Assembly: GCF_907164555.1 (NCBI RefSeq)
Contig: NZ_CAJQZC010000006.1
Location: 62,001 to 126,000, forward strand
Reading direction: 5' to 3'
Origin: Paraburkholderia saeva
GTDB taxonomy: Bacteria; Pseudomonadota; Gammaproteobacteria; Burkholderiales; Burkholderiaceae
DNA: 64,000 nt
The notes beneath the pieces are model-generated. The model worked only from the letters and a program-made list of their open reading frames with translations, did no database searches and was not told the DNA's origin. The translations under genes and the position numbers were made by a program. This document shows, one piece after another, positions 1 through 9,225 of this stretch (the first letter of the stretch is position 1; each line of letters begins with the position of its first letter).

Positions 1-80
1 GCCGCGCCCAGCCGTCGGGTCAGGGTAACGGGCAGCGTGACGAAAGGCGCGCAACGCGCATCCTGCATGGGGTCGGACAT
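1..80 (-). CDS. 5' end of an unrecognised gene (partial)
   Basis: A minus-strand reading frame starts with ATG at 80 and stays open to the window edge, giving 26 residues that begin MSDPMQDARCAPFVTLPV. A GGAG Shine-Dalgarno-like sequence lies about nine bases before the ATG, which supports a real start. Too little protein is present to name a family. A second ATG four codons in is an alternative start. It lies downstream of and in the same direction as the broken OsmB-like gene. Confidence 0.4.
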   Translation of the reverse strand, partial: MSDPMQDARCAPFVTLPVTLTRRLGA

Positions 81-322
81 CCGTGAAACTCCAGGAACTG
101 AAGGCGCCATGTTGCCGAACGGCGCGGCTTCGGGCAAGACGGCAGAGCAGGCGACGCCAGACGCGCCATCTGCGTGAAAAAGTGAAATCACCGCGTCAAC
201 GGGCGAAAGTCGTTGCTGCGGGTCCTTCGAAAGGAATCGACAGGCCGTTTTTTTTAGCATCAGAATGGTGCGCAAACCGGTTCACAATACCAGGGCCACC
301 CACCGGTGCGCGAGAAACATGC

Positions 323-543
323 TCAATGCCCGGCGCCGATCAACCCACCCGCCGCAGCCCCGACGATTGTCCCAACCGGGCCGCCGGTCAGCACGTACCC
401 GATCGCGCCGCCGCGCCCGCTCCGATCGCGGCGTGCTTTTGGGCGCGCGACATCGAACTGCATGCGCCAAGGCCTGCGACAATCCCGACGATGGCAGCAA
501 TTTTCAGTACATTTCTCGTGAAATCGGTCGTTATGGTCTTCAT
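323..543 (-). pseudogene. OsmB-like glycine-zipper lipoprotein, frameshifted
   Basis: The frame opens at ATG 543 with MKTITTDFTRN, a hydrophobic stretch and a lipobox ending LGAC, followed by SSMSRAQKHAAIGAG. It then runs into a stop near 388. The missing C-terminal half is intact in the next frame (AIGYVLTGGPVGTIVGAAAG, ending at 323), which is the glycine-zipper segment of OsmB-type lipoproteins. One extra G near 403-414 would restore a 73-residue protein, the usual size for this family. The break is in a GC-only run, so it may be a genuine inactivating deletion or a sequencing error. OsmB-like proteins are small outer-membrane lipoproteins induced by osmotic stress; function here is inferred from that similarity. 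Confidence 0.7.
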
Positions 544-771
544 ATAGGGTATGTCCTGCGAGGCGGCCTGTGCCGCGACGGTCGCATTCTGGCCGGGCGG
601 CATTCGTGCGGACAACGCGTTTTACCTCCTGTTGCACGCTGTAACAGCGTCCGGGCGAACTCTTCATCCGGGCCGCGTGCCGCATGAAGCCTGCCTCTGC
701 CTGCCTCGTCAGGTAGAATTGACAGATAAGCGGGCGCATTGCGCGTCCTCGAACGACTTTCACCATCACGC

Positions 772-2481
772 ATGAATACCGAACGCAACGAAGCGCCCGC
801 GGCATCCAATTTCATCCGCAACATCATCGATGACGACAACCGCACCGGAAAGTGGGGCCAGCGCGTGGAAACACGCTTCCCGCCCGAACCGAACGGCTAT
901 CTGCACATCGGCCACGCGAAGAGCATCTGCCTGAATTTCGGCATCGCGAGCAGCTACGGCGGTGTCTGCCATCTGCGTTTTGACGATACGAATCCGGAAA
1001 AGGAAAGCGTCGAGTACGTCGATTCAATTATCGACGCCGTCACGTGGCTCGGCTTCGAATGGACGAAGGACGAAAAAGAGCAGCTCTATTACGCGAGCGA
1101 TTACTACGACAAGCTGTACGCGTTCGCCGAACTGCTGATCGAGCGCGGCAAGGCCTATGTGGACAGCCAGTCGGCGGAAGAAATGCGCGCGAACCGCGGC
1201 TCGGCCACCGAGCCGGGCACGCCGTCGCCATTCCGCGAGCGCACGACGCAGGAAAACCTCGACCTCTTCCGCCGCATGAAAGCCGGCGAATTCAAGGAGG
1301 GCGAGCACGTGCTGCGCGCGAAGATCGACATGGCATCGCCGAACTTCAACATGCGCGATCCGGTCATCTACCGCATCCGCTTCGCGCATCACTACCGCAC
1401 GGGCGACACATGGTGCGTGTATCCGATGTACGACTACACGCACTGCATTTCGGACGCACTGGAAAACATCACGCATTCGCTGTGCACGCTCGAATTCGAA
1501 GATCATCGTCCGCTCTACGACTGGATCCTGAACGAACTCGCGGACGCCGGCGTGTTCACGCGCCCGTTGCCGCAACAGATCGAGTTCTCGCGCCTGAACC
1601 TCACGTACGCGATCACCAGCAAGCGCAAGCTGCTGCAACTCGTGACCGAAGGCCACGTCGAGGGCTGGGACGACCCGCGCATGCCGACCATCGTGGGCGT
1701 ACGCCGGCGCGGTTTCACGCCGGGCGCGATCAAGCTGTTCTGTGAGCGCATCGGCATCACGAAGGTCGATTCGTGGATCGACATGAGCGTGTTCGAAGGC
1801 GCGCTGCGCGACGATCTCGACGACAAGGCGCCGCGTACCGCCGCCGTGCTCGACCCGCTGAAGCTGATCATCGATAACTTCCCGGAAGGCACGACCGAAG
1901 CATGCAGCGCGCCTGTCCATCCGCATCATCCGGAAATGGGCACGCGCACGTTCCCGATTTCGCGCGAGCTGTGGATCGAGCGTGACGACTTCGTCGAAAC
2001 GCCGCCGAAGGGCTACTTCCGCCTGTTCCCGGGTAACAGGGTGCGGCTGCGCTACGGCTACGTCGTGGAATGCACGGGCGCTGAGAAAGATGCCGACGGC
2101 AACATTATCGCCGTGCATTGCAATTACTTCCCGGACAGCAAGTCGGGCACGGAAGGCGCGAACACATACAAGGTGAAGGGCAACATCCACTGGGTCAGCG
2201 CCGCGCACGCGCTGCCGGCTGAAGTTCGCATTTACGACCGTCTGTTTCGTGAACCGCAGCCCGATGCCGGCGGCCGCGATTTCCTCGAAGCGCTGAATCC
2301 GGATTCGAAGCGCGTCGTCAACGCGTACCTCGAGCCGGGTCTGGAGAACGTGCAGCCGGAGCAGCGTTTCCAGTTCGAACGGCACGGTTATTTTGTTGCC
2401 GACCGCTACGATTCGAAACCGGAAAAGCCGGTCTTCAACCGTATCGTGACTTTGCGGGACAGCTGGGGCAAGCCAGCGTAA
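772..2481 (+). CDS. glnS: Glutaminyl-tRNA synthetase
   Basis: Class I aminoacyl-tRNA synthetase of 569 residues that charges tRNA-Gln with glutamine in the cytoplasm. The N-terminal catalytic domain shows [15 protein letters not shown] with the HIGH signature at about residues 45-48. The KMSKS-type loop appears as TSKRK near residue 283. The C-terminal part is the usual beta-barrel anticodon-binding region, including [15 protein letters not shown]. The start at 772 gives MNTERNEAP, the normal family N-terminus; an upstream in-frame start at 739 would add 11 unconserved residues. It is transcribed alone, away from the OsmB-like remnant. Confidence 0.97.
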   Translation: MNTERNEAPAASNFIRNIIDDDNRTGKWGQRVETRFPPEPNGYLHIGHAKSICLNFGIASSYGGVCHLRFDDTNPEKESVEYVDSIIDAVTWLGFEWTKDEKEQLYYASDYYDKLYAFAELLIERGKAYVDSQSAEEMRANRGSATEPGTPSPFRERTTQENLDLFRRMKAGEFKEGEHVLRAKIDMASPNFNMRDPVIYRIRFAHHYRTGDTWCVYPMYDYTHCISDALENITHSLCTLEFEDHRPLYDWILNELADAGVFTRPLPQQIEFSRLNLTYAITSKRKLLQLVTEGHVEGWDDPRMPTIVGVRRRGFTPGAIKLFCERIGITKVDSWIDMSVFEGALRDDLDDKAPRTAAVLDPLKLIIDNFPEGTTEACSAPVHPHHPEMGTRTFPISRELWIERDDFVETPPKGYFRLFPGNRVRLRYGYVVECTGAEKDADGNIIAVHCNYFPDSKSGTEGANTYKVKGNIHWVSAAHALPAEVRIYDRLFREPQPDAGGRDFLEALNPDSKRVVNAYLEPGLENVQPEQRFQFERHGYFVADRYDSKPEKPVFNRIVTLRDSWGKPA

Positions 2482-2630
2482 CCCTGGCGCCCACTGAGCG
2501 CCGGGTGCGTGAACCCGGGACCCGATGCACGGATTTCCACCGCAAACGTGCACCGGTGCGTCCCATAACATCGACAGGACGTTGCGGCGCCGCGCGCTTT
2601 CAAAAAGGCGCGCGCCCTCCCGGAGGAGCA

Positions 2631-3530
2631 ATGAAGTTCGCAGCCCGTTTCCGGCTGATCGCATGCGCCGCGGCGGCTACGTTCGCGTGCGCCGTCCATG
2701 CCGATGAACTGACCGGTACGCTGAAGAAGATTCACGACGACGGCGTCATCACGCTCGGCGTGCGCGAAGCGTCGATTCCGTTCGCCTACTCCGATGGAGG
2801 CCACACGGTCGGCTATTCGTACACCATCGCGCTGCGCATCGTCGATGAAATCAGGAAAGCCTTGGGCGTGCGTGACCTGAAAGTGCGGGAGATCGTCGTC
2901 ACCCCGGCGAACCGCATTCCGATGCTGCTCAACAACCAGATTGACCTCGAATGCGGCTCGACGACGCACACTGTCGAGCGCGAATCGCAGGTGGCGTTTT
3001 CGGACAGCTTCTTCCAGTACGCGGTGCGTATGATCGCGCGCAGGAAGTCCGGCATCTCCGATTTCGCGGATCTGGCGGGCAAATCGGTGGTGACGACGGC
3101 GGGCACGTCGGACGAGCGGCTGCTGCGTCAGCTGAACAGCGAGAAGCAGCTCAACATGCGCATCACGGCGACCCGCGATCATCCCGAGGCGTTCGCCGCC
3201 GTGCGCTCCGACCGCGCGGTTGCGTTCGTGATGGACGAGCCGCTGCTACATGGCCTGAAAGCGGCGGAAGCGCACCCTGAAGACTACGTGATCACCGGCA
3301 CACCCCTCGGCTACGAGGCGTACGCCTGCATGTTCCGCAAGGGCGACCTGCCGATGCGCGATGTCGTCAACGGTGTGATTTCGCGGATGCAGACTTCGGG
3401 CGACGCTGAACGCCTCTACAACGTCTGGTTCACGCAGCCGATTCCGCCGCACGGGACGAACCTGAATTTCCCGCTCTCGGCGGAAATGCGGGAGCTCTTC
3501 GCGCACCCGAACGACAAGGCGCTCGACTAG
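2631..3530 (+). CDS. Amino-acid ABC transporter substrate-binding protein, GltI-like
   Basis: Periplasmic solute-binding protein of 299 residues in the family of GltI/DEBP, which bind glutamate and aspartate. The start at 2631 has a GGAGGA Shine-Dalgarno sequence seven bases upstream and opens a signal peptide (KFAARFRLIACAAAATFACA) cleaved around AVHA. The mature protein shows the family pattern ITLGVREASIPFAYSD near its start and LLNNQIDLECGSTTHT further on. No permease or ATPase genes adjoin it, so it is either an orphan receptor or works with a transporter encoded elsewhere. The precise ligand is not readable from the sequence. Confidence 0.9.
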   Translation: MKFAARFRLIACAAAATFACAVHADELTGTLKKIHDDGVITLGVREASIPFAYSDGGHTVGYSYTIALRIVDEIRKALGVRDLKVREIVVTPANRIPMLLNNQIDLECGSTTHTVERESQVAFSDSFFQYAVRMIARRKSGISDFADLAGKSVVTTAGTSDERLLRQLNSEKQLNMRITATRDHPEAFAAVRSDRAVAFVMDEPLLHGLKAAEAHPEDYVITGTPLGYEAYACMFRKGDLPMRDVVNGVISRMQTSGDAERLYNVWFTQPIPPHGTNLNFPLSAEMRELFAHPNDKALD

Positions 3531-3557
3531 ACCATCGCCACCCGGACACGCGCACGT

Positions 3558-4007
3558 TCAGAGCGTGCGGTGCAGTTCGGCGAGCGAAAGCGTGGTCTGG
3601 AAAAGCCGTGTCAGGCTGCGACTCGCATAGCGGTCGACTTCATCGGGTTCGGTCCAGCGATACGCGTCCATTTCGGGAATCATCGTGCCATCCGAGCGAC
3701 GCGGGAACATCGATGTGCACGTGCACTTTTCAATGTCGACTTCCCCGTCGCGCACGCGCGCGGCGAACAGATGCAGATCCTTGTCGCGCCGGTAGACGAA
3801 AAGTCCGAGGTCTTTCAGCCGCTCGGGCGCGAGTGCGATGCCCGTCTCCTCGACCATTTCCCGTAACGCGGTGACATGCGGTGCCTCACCCGCTTCGCCG
3901 TGCCCTTTCGGGATGTCCCAGTGCGAGGTTTCGGTGGCATGCGCGAGCAGTACGCGGCCCGCGGCGTCGAGCAGCACGACGCCGCAGGAAATGACGCGCG
4001 CGGTCAT
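3558..4007 (-). CDS. Nudix hydrolase
   Basis: A 149-residue Nudix-fold hydrolase. The complete Nudix box is visible: GHGEAGEAPHVTALREMVEE followed by TGI fits GX5EX7REUXEEXGU, the motif that binds the catalytic divalent metal. Such enzymes hydrolyse nucleoside diphosphates linked to another group; the substrate cannot be told from the motif. It is preceded by SHWDIPKGHGE and contains DIEKCTCTSMFPRR, a Cys-containing loop. It is convergent with the GltI-like gene (27-bp gap). The ATG at 4007 is the only good start near the conserved N-terminus. Confidence 0.9.
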   Translation of the reverse strand: MTARVISCGVVLLDAAGRVLLAHATETSHWDIPKGHGEAGEAPHVTALREMVEETGIALAPERLKDLGLFVYRRDKDLHLFAARVRDGEVDIEKCTCTSMFPRRSDGTMIPEMDAYRWTEPDEVDRYASRSLTRLFQTTLSLAELHRTL

Positions 4008-4095
4008 TGCGCCACTGCGCAGCGCAATGGCGCCATCACACTTGAAGCCATCGCGACAGGGCCAATAGCGCCGGCGCTGCGTTCAATCGACGCGC

Positions 4096-4482
4096 TCAAC
4101 GCTTCTGCAGTTGCCATGCACCGCTGCCCTGCCGGCAAAAGAGCGGATGCAGATTCATCGATTGCCCTTTGGCCGACAGTACGACTGCCATTGCGCGGCA
4201 CGTGCGATCGCCTTCCTTCGTGGTCCGGTCGGGGGTCATCGTCGCGTCGATCTTGACGCTGTTACCGGTGCCCTCGTTGTTCCAGTTCGCGGTCTGGCCG
4301 TCCTGCGTGTCGTTGAGCGCCTGAAAGACGGCCTTCTTGATCGATTCGTTGTCGCGCGGCTTCATATAGCTGATCGGCGTGTCGTTCAGGAAGCCCAGAT
4401 TCGCTGCCTGTGCGCCGCCCGCAGCCGCGAGCAGCAACCCACCAGCCGCCCAGCACAACAGGGCTCGGTTTCGCATCGACAT
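4096..4482 (-). CDS. Secreted RT0821/Lpp0805-type surface protein
   Basis: A 128-residue exported protein with a signal peptide ending AAGGAQA. The mature part, with ALNDTQDGQTANWNNEGTG and later GDRTCRAMAVVL and CRQGSGAWQ, resembles the C-terminal domain of the 17-kDa surface antigen family (RT0821/Lpp0805). The start at 4482 (MSMRNRALL) has an AAGGAG Shine-Dalgarno sequence eight bases upstream; a longer in-frame extension to 4551 has none. There are two cysteines in the mature protein that could form a disulfide. It lacks a clear lipobox, so it is probably periplasmic. Role unknown. Confidence 0.75.
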   Translation of the reverse strand: MSMRNRALLCWAAGGLLLAAAGGAQAANLGFLNDTPISYMKPRDNESIKKAVFQALNDTQDGQTANWNNEGTGNSVKIDATMTPDRTTKEGDRTCRAMAVVLSAKGQSMNLHPLFCRQGSGAWQLQKR

Positions 4483-4742
4483 TGAGTGTTCTCCTTGAAG
4501 GCTGACTGGAACGCTCGCGCATCTGGCGCGTGAGCTGACCCTCAAAAGCATAGCACGAGGCGATGTGCCGCCGCTGCGTCAGAACCGGCACCAATGTGCG
4601 GCGCTTACGCGTTCGCGCCGGCTATTTCGGACGCGTCCGATTGGCCCTGTTCGGGCCAATCAATAGCATCGAAGAATCCGCCACGCGCATGCGATTCACA
4701 TCTCTCACCGGTCCGCACGCGCATCTTCGAGCCCCTGCCGCC

Positions 4743-4973
4743 ATGGACTACTCAATCGCACTTCGCTTTTTCGTCATCATTCTCACGCTCATCAGCATCG
4801 CCCTCGTGCCCATCGTCATGCGGCGCGACCCGGCGCCCGCGAGCGGCATGCTCGGCATTCAGGTGCTGCCGCGTCCGCAATGGCCCGGCATCCTCACGCG
4901 CGCAGGCTTTCTCTGCATGCTGGCGTCGTTCGTGTTGCTCCTGATGTTTTGCGCGTTCATGCTTCAATCGTAA
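4743..4973 (+). CDS. Small membrane protein
   Basis: A 76-residue protein with two predicted membrane spans, an N-terminal one (FFVIILTLISIALVPIVM) and a C-terminal one (FLCMLASFVLLLMFCAFML), joined by a proline-rich loop. I do not recognise the family. The start at 4743 places the first span directly after a short N-terminus; a longer in-frame start at 4689 is possible. It stands alone, divergent from the surface-protein gene. The hydrophobic pattern makes it a likely real gene. Confidence 0.6.
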   Translation: MDYSIALRFFVIILTLISIALVPIVMRRDPAPASGMLGIQVLPRPQWPGILTRAGFLCMLASFVLLLMFCAFMLQS

Positions 4974-5240
4974 GCTCGCGCATTCAAGTCGCTGCGGACC
5001 CGTAGCCGTCCACAAACGCCAGCGGGAACGCGGCCACATCCCTCATCTCCACTTCGTTGCGCGCCTGCGCATCGACCGACCGGCTTGCGGTCAATCGGCA
5101 GCTCGCCGAACTTTCATACTCTTCCCTTTTGCAGCCGGATATCACTCGTCCTGGTCAATATCCCGTTGCACGCAACGGCGGAACAACACGGCGTCGAACG
5201 AGACGGTCACGGCACTGCAAAAGCGCGAACGCATGTCATC

Positions 5241-5280
5241 GCGAAAAACAAAAACCCCGCAGCGCGAGCGCTTGCGGGGT
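5241..5280 (-). terminator. Terminator downstream of tRNA-Arg
   Basis: The hairpin ACCCCGCA / TGCGGGGT (5254-5261 with 5273-5280) has a GC-rich extended stem, and on the minus strand it is followed by TTTTTGTTTTT. This is a classic intrinsic terminator 37 bases after the tRNA-Arg gene. Confidence 0.85.
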
Positions 5281-5316
5281 TTGTCTGGCAGACGCTGGAG
5301 GCGTCTGGAATTCGGG

Positions 5317-5391
5317 TGGCCCCCCCACGAGGAATCGAACCTCGATTTCAGGTTTAGAAGACCCGTGTTCTATCCGTTGAACTATGGGGAG
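5317..5391 (-). tRNA. tRNA-Arg (anticodon TCT)
   Basis: A complete cloverleaf reads on the minus strand. The acceptor stem CTCCCCA pairs with TGGGGGG, with one T-G pair. The D arm is GTTC/GAAC. The anticodon stem is CGGGT/ACCTG with loop CTTCTAA, giving anticodon TCT. The T arm is CGAGG-TTCGATT-CCTCG, and CCA is encoded. A TATAAT -10 sequence lies at 5442-5447 on the same strand, about 50 bases upstream, without a clear -35. Confidence 0.95.
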
Positions 5392-5522
5392 GCAATGACC
5401 GCGTGGGCCACACCTGGTCACGGACTTCGACCAAGCCTCAAATTATACCGCATCGGTGACAGCCGCCCGTCGCGCCCGCATGCACGAAACGCGAACCACG
5501 GGCGACGCGGGCCGTTACGCCT

Positions 5523-6353
5523 TCAGGCCGGTTGCGCGTGCACCAGGAACCACCCGAGACACAGCGCCCCCGCGATGACGCAATACACGCCGAACGATGC
5601 CAGCCGGCCGCGCCCTTCAAAGTAGCGCATCAGGAAGCGAACGCTGAGATACGCCGCGATTGCTGTGAGCACGCCGCCAAGCAGGGCATCGGCGAGCTGG
5701 TCGGGTGCATGGAAGAGCTTCGGCAGTTCGAGCAGGCCCGCCGCGAAAATAATCGGCGTGCCGAGCAGGAACGAGAACTCCGCGGCTTTTTCCGCCGTGA
5801 GCCCGGCCGCGCCGCCCGCGATCATCGTCAGGCCGCTGCGCGAGAAACCCGGAATCAGCGCGCCGATCTGCGCGAGACCGACGAGGAATGCCTGGCGGAA
5901 CGTGAGCTTTTCCGGCGCATGGTGCACGCGGGTGCGCTGCAGCCGGTCGCCGAACCACAGCAGCACGCCATTCACAACCAGCGCGAACGCAACGATACGC
6001 AGGTCATGAAACACGCGCTCGAGCGGCTTTTCGAGAAGGAGACCCACGAGGCCCGCGGGAATCGTCCCGATGATGAGCGCCCACATCATGTGGCCGTCGT
6101 CATTACGCCGGCCGCGCAGCGAGCCCACGAAGCCGCTGACGAGCGCAACCCATTGCCTGCGAAAGTACCAGAGGAGCGCGAAGGCCGTTCCGAGGTGAAG
6201 CGCGACGAGGAACGGAAGCAGCTGCGGCGCATGCTTGTCGATGTGCATGCCGAACAGCGCGGGGACGAGGAGCGTATGACCGAGACTGCTGACCGGAAAC
6301 AGCTCCGTGACGCCCTGCAACACGCTCAGAAAAATCAGAAACCACAAGTTCAC
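5523..6353 (-). CDS. uppP: Undecaprenyl-diphosphatase
   Basis: A 276-residue polytopic inner-membrane enzyme that removes a phosphate from undecaprenyl pyrophosphate, recycling the lipid carrier for peptidoglycan and surface polysaccharides. The two catalytic signatures of the UppP/BacA family are present: [15 protein letters not shown] near the N-terminus and PGFSRSG in the middle. About eight hydrophobic segments follow the family arrangement, and the length is typical. The usual position-one residue of the second E/SSxGH motif is L (SSLGH), seen in several proteobacterial paralogues. Overproduction of this family gives bacitracin resistance. Confidence 0.95.
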   Translation of the reverse strand: MNLWFLIFLSVLQGVTELFPVSSLGHTLLVPALFGMHIDKHAPQLLPFLVALHLGTAFALLWYFRRQWVALVSGFVGSLRGRRNDDGHMMWALIIGTIPAGLVGLLLEKPLERVFHDLRIVAFALVVNGVLLWFGDRLQRTRVHHAPEKLTFRQAFLVGLAQIGALIPGFSRSGLTMIAGGAAGLTAEKAAEFSFLLGTPIIFAAGLLELPKLFHAPDQLADALLGGVLTAIAAYLSVRFLMRYFEGRGRLASFGVYCVIAGALCLGWFLVHAQPA

Positions 6354-6525
6354 GCGGCGATCCTCTCAAGGGGTAAGCATTGCGCGGAATGGCATCTGCC
6401 GCGCAGGGAAGCCGCCCGATTATGCCTGGCGACCCGGCCACCGCCAAGGGTTTACCGTACATACCCGTGTTTTTTGCCGCACTGCGTCACAACCCGAAAC
6501 ATCTGTAAAGCCGATGAAAGAAAAA

Positions 6526-6543
6526 GGCCCGCAAAAGCGGGCC
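6526..6543 (-). terminator. Terminator after the 28-residue peptide gene
   Basis: A GGCCCGC-AAAA-GCGGGCC hairpin is followed on the minus strand by TTTTTCTTTC. It lies 67 bases beyond the stop of the small peptide gene and upstream of uppP, ending the minus-strand transcript. Confidence 0.75.
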
Positions 6544-6609
6544 CCGGGGGAATTCATGCCGGGTTCCGGCTGCGACGCAGGTGTCGCTCCGGCCGGCGAA
6601 TGGCGCGTG

Positions 6610-6696
6610 CTAGCGCTCCACCTTGTAGAAAAAGTAGATCGTGCTGCCGGCGAACATGCCGATCAGTGCTACGCCCATTGCCATCGCGAGATCCAT
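6610..6696 (-). CDS. 28-residue single-span membrane peptide
   Basis: A very short gene: ATG at 6696, stop TAG at 6610. The product begins MDLAMAMGVALIGMFAGS and ends IYFFYKVER, one membrane span with a short positive C-terminal tail. A GGAGG Shine-Dalgarno sequence sits four bases before the ATG, and an intrinsic terminator follows the stop, so the unit looks like a complete gene. I do not recognise the family. Small peptides of this kind often bind and modulate membrane transporters or oxidases, but nothing here identifies a partner. Confidence 0.55.
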   Translation of the reverse strand: MDLAMAMGVALIGMFAGSTIYFFYKVER

Positions 6697-6897
6697 GCGT
6701 CCTCCGTCCAGAACTGTGAGTCCGCCGGACTGTCGGCCGGCGCGCGTAACAGATTATCTTTAAGCCTGTCCGTGCGGTCACGCCCGCAATTTCCCGAGAA
6801 AGGGTTTCCCCGTAGCGCAAAGCAGCGCAAAATCGTCCACCGGCTGCGCGCGCGCCGCCCTCCTGTTCACTCAACCTATCGCGTCTTCAAGTCGACC

Positions 6898-7806
6898 ATG
6901 GCCAAATTCCAGAATCAGGACATCCTCGAAATCACGCAGGGCACGTCCCTCCTTCGCATCGCGCCGCAGGCGGGCGGACGCCTGCTGTCGTGGGAGATCG
7001 ACGGCAAACAGGTGATCCTGTGGCCGGACGACGCCGACTGGAACGACCCGGCCCGCGTGCGTGGCGGCAACCCGTTGCTGTTTCCGTTCCTCGCGCGTCA
7101 TTACGTCGACGGCAAGATCGGGCGGTGGCGCGACGCCAGCGGCGTCGTGCGCGACCTGCCGATGCACGGTTTCGCGCGCGACCTGCCGTTCGCCGCGCAA
7201 CTGGATGCGAACGGCAAAGGCGTCACAATGACGCTCACCGACAGCGACGCCACGCGCACCGCGTATCCGTTCGGTTTTCGCTTCGAGGCAATCTACCGGC
7301 TCGCCGACGCCGGCACGCTCGACGTGATCCTCACCACCACCAACACCGGCGACACCGCGCTGCCCTGGTACGCCGGCCACCACTTCTACTTCGCGCTGCC
7401 GCACACACAGCGCGGCGAAACCACGCTCGAACTGCCGCCGACACAGCGCCGCCGCCAGCAGGCCGACGCGTCGATCAGCGCGGCGGAGCCAGGCGCTGCG
7501 CAGTACACGCTCGACGACGCACGCATTATCGACCGCTTCCATCTGCTCGACGGCACGCCGGAGCGGCCGGTGCGCATCGTCGCGCCCGGGCTGAACCGCA
7601 CCATCACGATCGACCTGACGCGGCCCGGCTCGATTCCCTGGTACGCCGTGACGACGTGGACGCTCGCGCCGGAATCCGACTTCTACTGCGTGGAACCGTG
7701 GCTTGGACTGCCCGACGCCATCCATAACGGCTTCGGCCTGCGCTGGCTCGCGCCAGGCGCGACGGAGAGCGCCGCGCTGCGGATCAGCGTCGCCGCGATC
7801 CGCTGA
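6898..7806 (+). CDS. Aldose 1-epimerase family protein
   Basis: A 302-residue protein of the galactose-mutarotase-like fold, which interconverts the alpha and beta anomers of hexoses. Family features include APQAGGRLLSWEIDGKQVIL at the N-terminus, the loop GGNPLLFPF, the histidine in DLPMHGFARD and a second catalytic-type histidine in WYAGHHFYFALP. The ATG at 6898 is the only start directly before the conserved region; the frame remains open far upstream but without coding character. It stands alone between the small peptide gene and the LysM lipoprotein. The substrate sugar is not determined. Confidence 0.85.
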   Translation: MAKFQNQDILEITQGTSLLRIAPQAGGRLLSWEIDGKQVILWPDDADWNDPARVRGGNPLLFPFLARHYVDGKIGRWRDASGVVRDLPMHGFARDLPFAAQLDANGKGVTMTLTDSDATRTAYPFGFRFEAIYRLADAGTLDVILTTTNTGDTALPWYAGHHFYFALPHTQRGETTLELPPTQRRRQQADASISAAEPGAAQYTLDDARIIDRFHLLDGTPERPVRIVAPGLNRTITIDLTRPGSIPWYAVTTWTLAPESDFYCVEPWLGLPDAIHNGFGLRWLAPGATESAALRISVAAIR

Positions 7807-7928
7807 GCGCGATGGAACGGTTCGCAGCGTTTCGGGGTGCTGCAATGCAAAACCGTTAGAATCGGACGTTTTGCCACTGGCGCGCGTGATCGGGGATCGG
7901 CGCGCGACAGCGTTTTGTGAGGTCCAGG

Positions 7929-8639
7929 TTGCATACAAAAATCAGACGGCTCGCCTGCGTTTCGATGATCGCGGTGCTCGCTGCATGTGGGGCGGCTCCG
8001 GTGGGGCCAGGGTTCTATCGTGTCGAGCGGGGTGACACGCTGTCCGGCATTGCGCGCAGCAACCGGACGTCCGTACAGAACATCGTGCGGTGGAACGGAT
8101 TGACCAATCCCGACGCCATCGAAACCGGCCAGGTGCTGCGCGTGGTGCCGCCCGCCAATTCCGCGACTGCCGGCACGGCTGCAGGCTCGGGTAGCGCGCA
8201 GGCTTCGTCCGGCACGACGGCGTCGCGCGGCACGACCGCGCTTGCACCCGCGCCGACGGCGACGCCCGCTTCGACGATCGCACTCGTGTGGCCGGCGCAG
8301 GGCAACGTCACGCGTCGCTTCGACGGCGCGAACTCGAAGGGCATCGACATCGTCAACGCGTCCGGCACACCGGTCGTCGCGGCGGCCGCCGGCTCCGTGG
8401 TGTATGCGGGCGACGGTCTGCGCGGTTATGGCAACCTCGTCATCATCAAGCACAACAGCGATTATCTGACCGCCTACGCGCATAACCGCGCGCTCGTCGT
8501 GAAGGAAGGCCAGTCGGTTTCGCAAGGCCAGAAGATCGCCGAAATGGGCGACACGGACAGCGATCACGTGATGCTGCATTTCGAACTGCGCTACCAGAGC
8601 CGTTCGATCGACCCGGCCCGCTCGCTGCCCCCGCGTTGA
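7929..8639 (+). CDS. NlpD-like LysM/M23 lipoprotein (likely amidase activator)
   Basis: A 236-residue lipoprotein. The signal peptide ends with lipobox LAAC; a LysM domain (YRVERGDTLSGIARSNRTS) follows, then a low-complexity Ala/Thr/Pro linker and a C-terminal M23 domain. The M23 metal ligands are degenerate: the first His before GIDI is replaced (NSKGIDI) and the HxH motif reads MLHFELR. This is as in NlpD/EnvC-type proteins, which activate cell-wall amidases rather than cut peptidoglycan. I chose the TTG at 7929 because GTGAGG lies six to seven bases upstream; a GTG at 7917 has no ribosome site. The later ftsH-rpoS context of classical nlpD is absent. Confidence 0.85.
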   Translation: MHTKIRRLACVSMIAVLAACGAAPVGPGFYRVERGDTLSGIARSNRTSVQNIVRWNGLTNPDAIETGQVLRVVPPANSATAGTAAGSGSAQASSGTTASRGTTALAPAPTATPASTIALVWPAQGNVTRRFDGANSKGIDIVNASGTPVVAAAAGSVVYAGDGLRGYGNLVIIKHNSDYLTAYAHNRALVVKEGQSVSQGQKIAEMGDTDSDHVMLHFELRYQSRSIDPARSLPPR

Positions 8640-8850
8640 CCCCGGCACAGGCATCGGGTTTGCTGCGATGGGCGTCGTCAGGTGCATCGCAGCGACCCGT
8701 TCGCCGCGCCCGATGAAAGATGTATGAAAGGTCAGCCTGAACGGCCTTGCACTGGCTCCGCGATGTGTGCGGGGAACCCCGCGCGTATCTGAACGATCCA
8801 TTCTCAAGGGACGCGGCAACCGGCTGCGTCCGATAACAGGAAAATCTGCG

Positions 8851-9162
8851 ATGAAAAGCGCACTCGCCATGGCGGCCGGACTGGCCGTCCTGACACTCGC
8901 GGGCCTCGCGGGCTGCTCCACCTCATCGACGCTCACCTATCTGCCGAGCGGCGAAACCGGCTTCGCGATCAACTGCAGCGGCAGCGATGCCAGCGAAAGC
9001 TGGGGCGAATGCTACAAGAAGGCCGGCGAAGCATGCGGCGCATACGGCTACGACGTGATCTCGAAAGACGTCGACAACGGCGCCACCTCGGGCGGCTCGC
9101 TCGGAGGCATTTTCGGCGCGAACGTGAAGAACCGCTCGATGGTCATCCGTTGCAAGCAGTGA
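8851..9162 (+). CDS. Small putative lipoprotein
   Basis: A 103-residue exported protein with a signal peptide ending in lipobox LAGC, so it is probably acylated and membrane-anchored. The mature part holds a short conserved-looking core, TGFAINCSGSDASESWGECYKKA, around four cysteines (two in C-x(n)-C pairs), then a glycine-rich stretch and VIRCKQ at the end. This resembles small proteobacterial lipoproteins of unknown role. The ATG at 8851 begins the signal peptide directly. The gene is monocistronic. Confidence 0.75.
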   Translation: MKSALAMAAGLAVLTLAGLAGCSTSSTLTYLPSGETGFAINCSGSDASESWGECYKKAGEACGAYGYDVISKDVDNGATSGGSLGGIFGANVKNRSMVIRCKQ

Positions 9163-9204
9163 TGCCCGCACGCGTGATCGTTACCGGATCGCGCAATAAA
9201 AAAG

Positions 9205-9225
9205 AGCCCGGCACGAGGCCGGGCT
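9205..9225 (-). terminator. Hairpin with minus-strand T run
   Basis: AGCCCGGC-ACGAG-GCCGGGCT is a perfect eight-pair stem. The T run (CTTTTTTATT) is on the minus strand, so it ends transcription arriving from the 9.3-9.8 kb side. The A run on the other side gives little plus-strand termination signal, though the lipoprotein transcript also ends here by position. Confidence 0.65.

Noticed and set aside
1024..2664. A 546-codon open frame antisense to glnS
   Set aside because: Entirely a shadow of glnS; Arg-rich with no recognisable domain.
5057..5380. Plus-strand frames running into the tRNA-Arg gene
   Set aside because: They read through a terminator hairpin and the tRNA itself.
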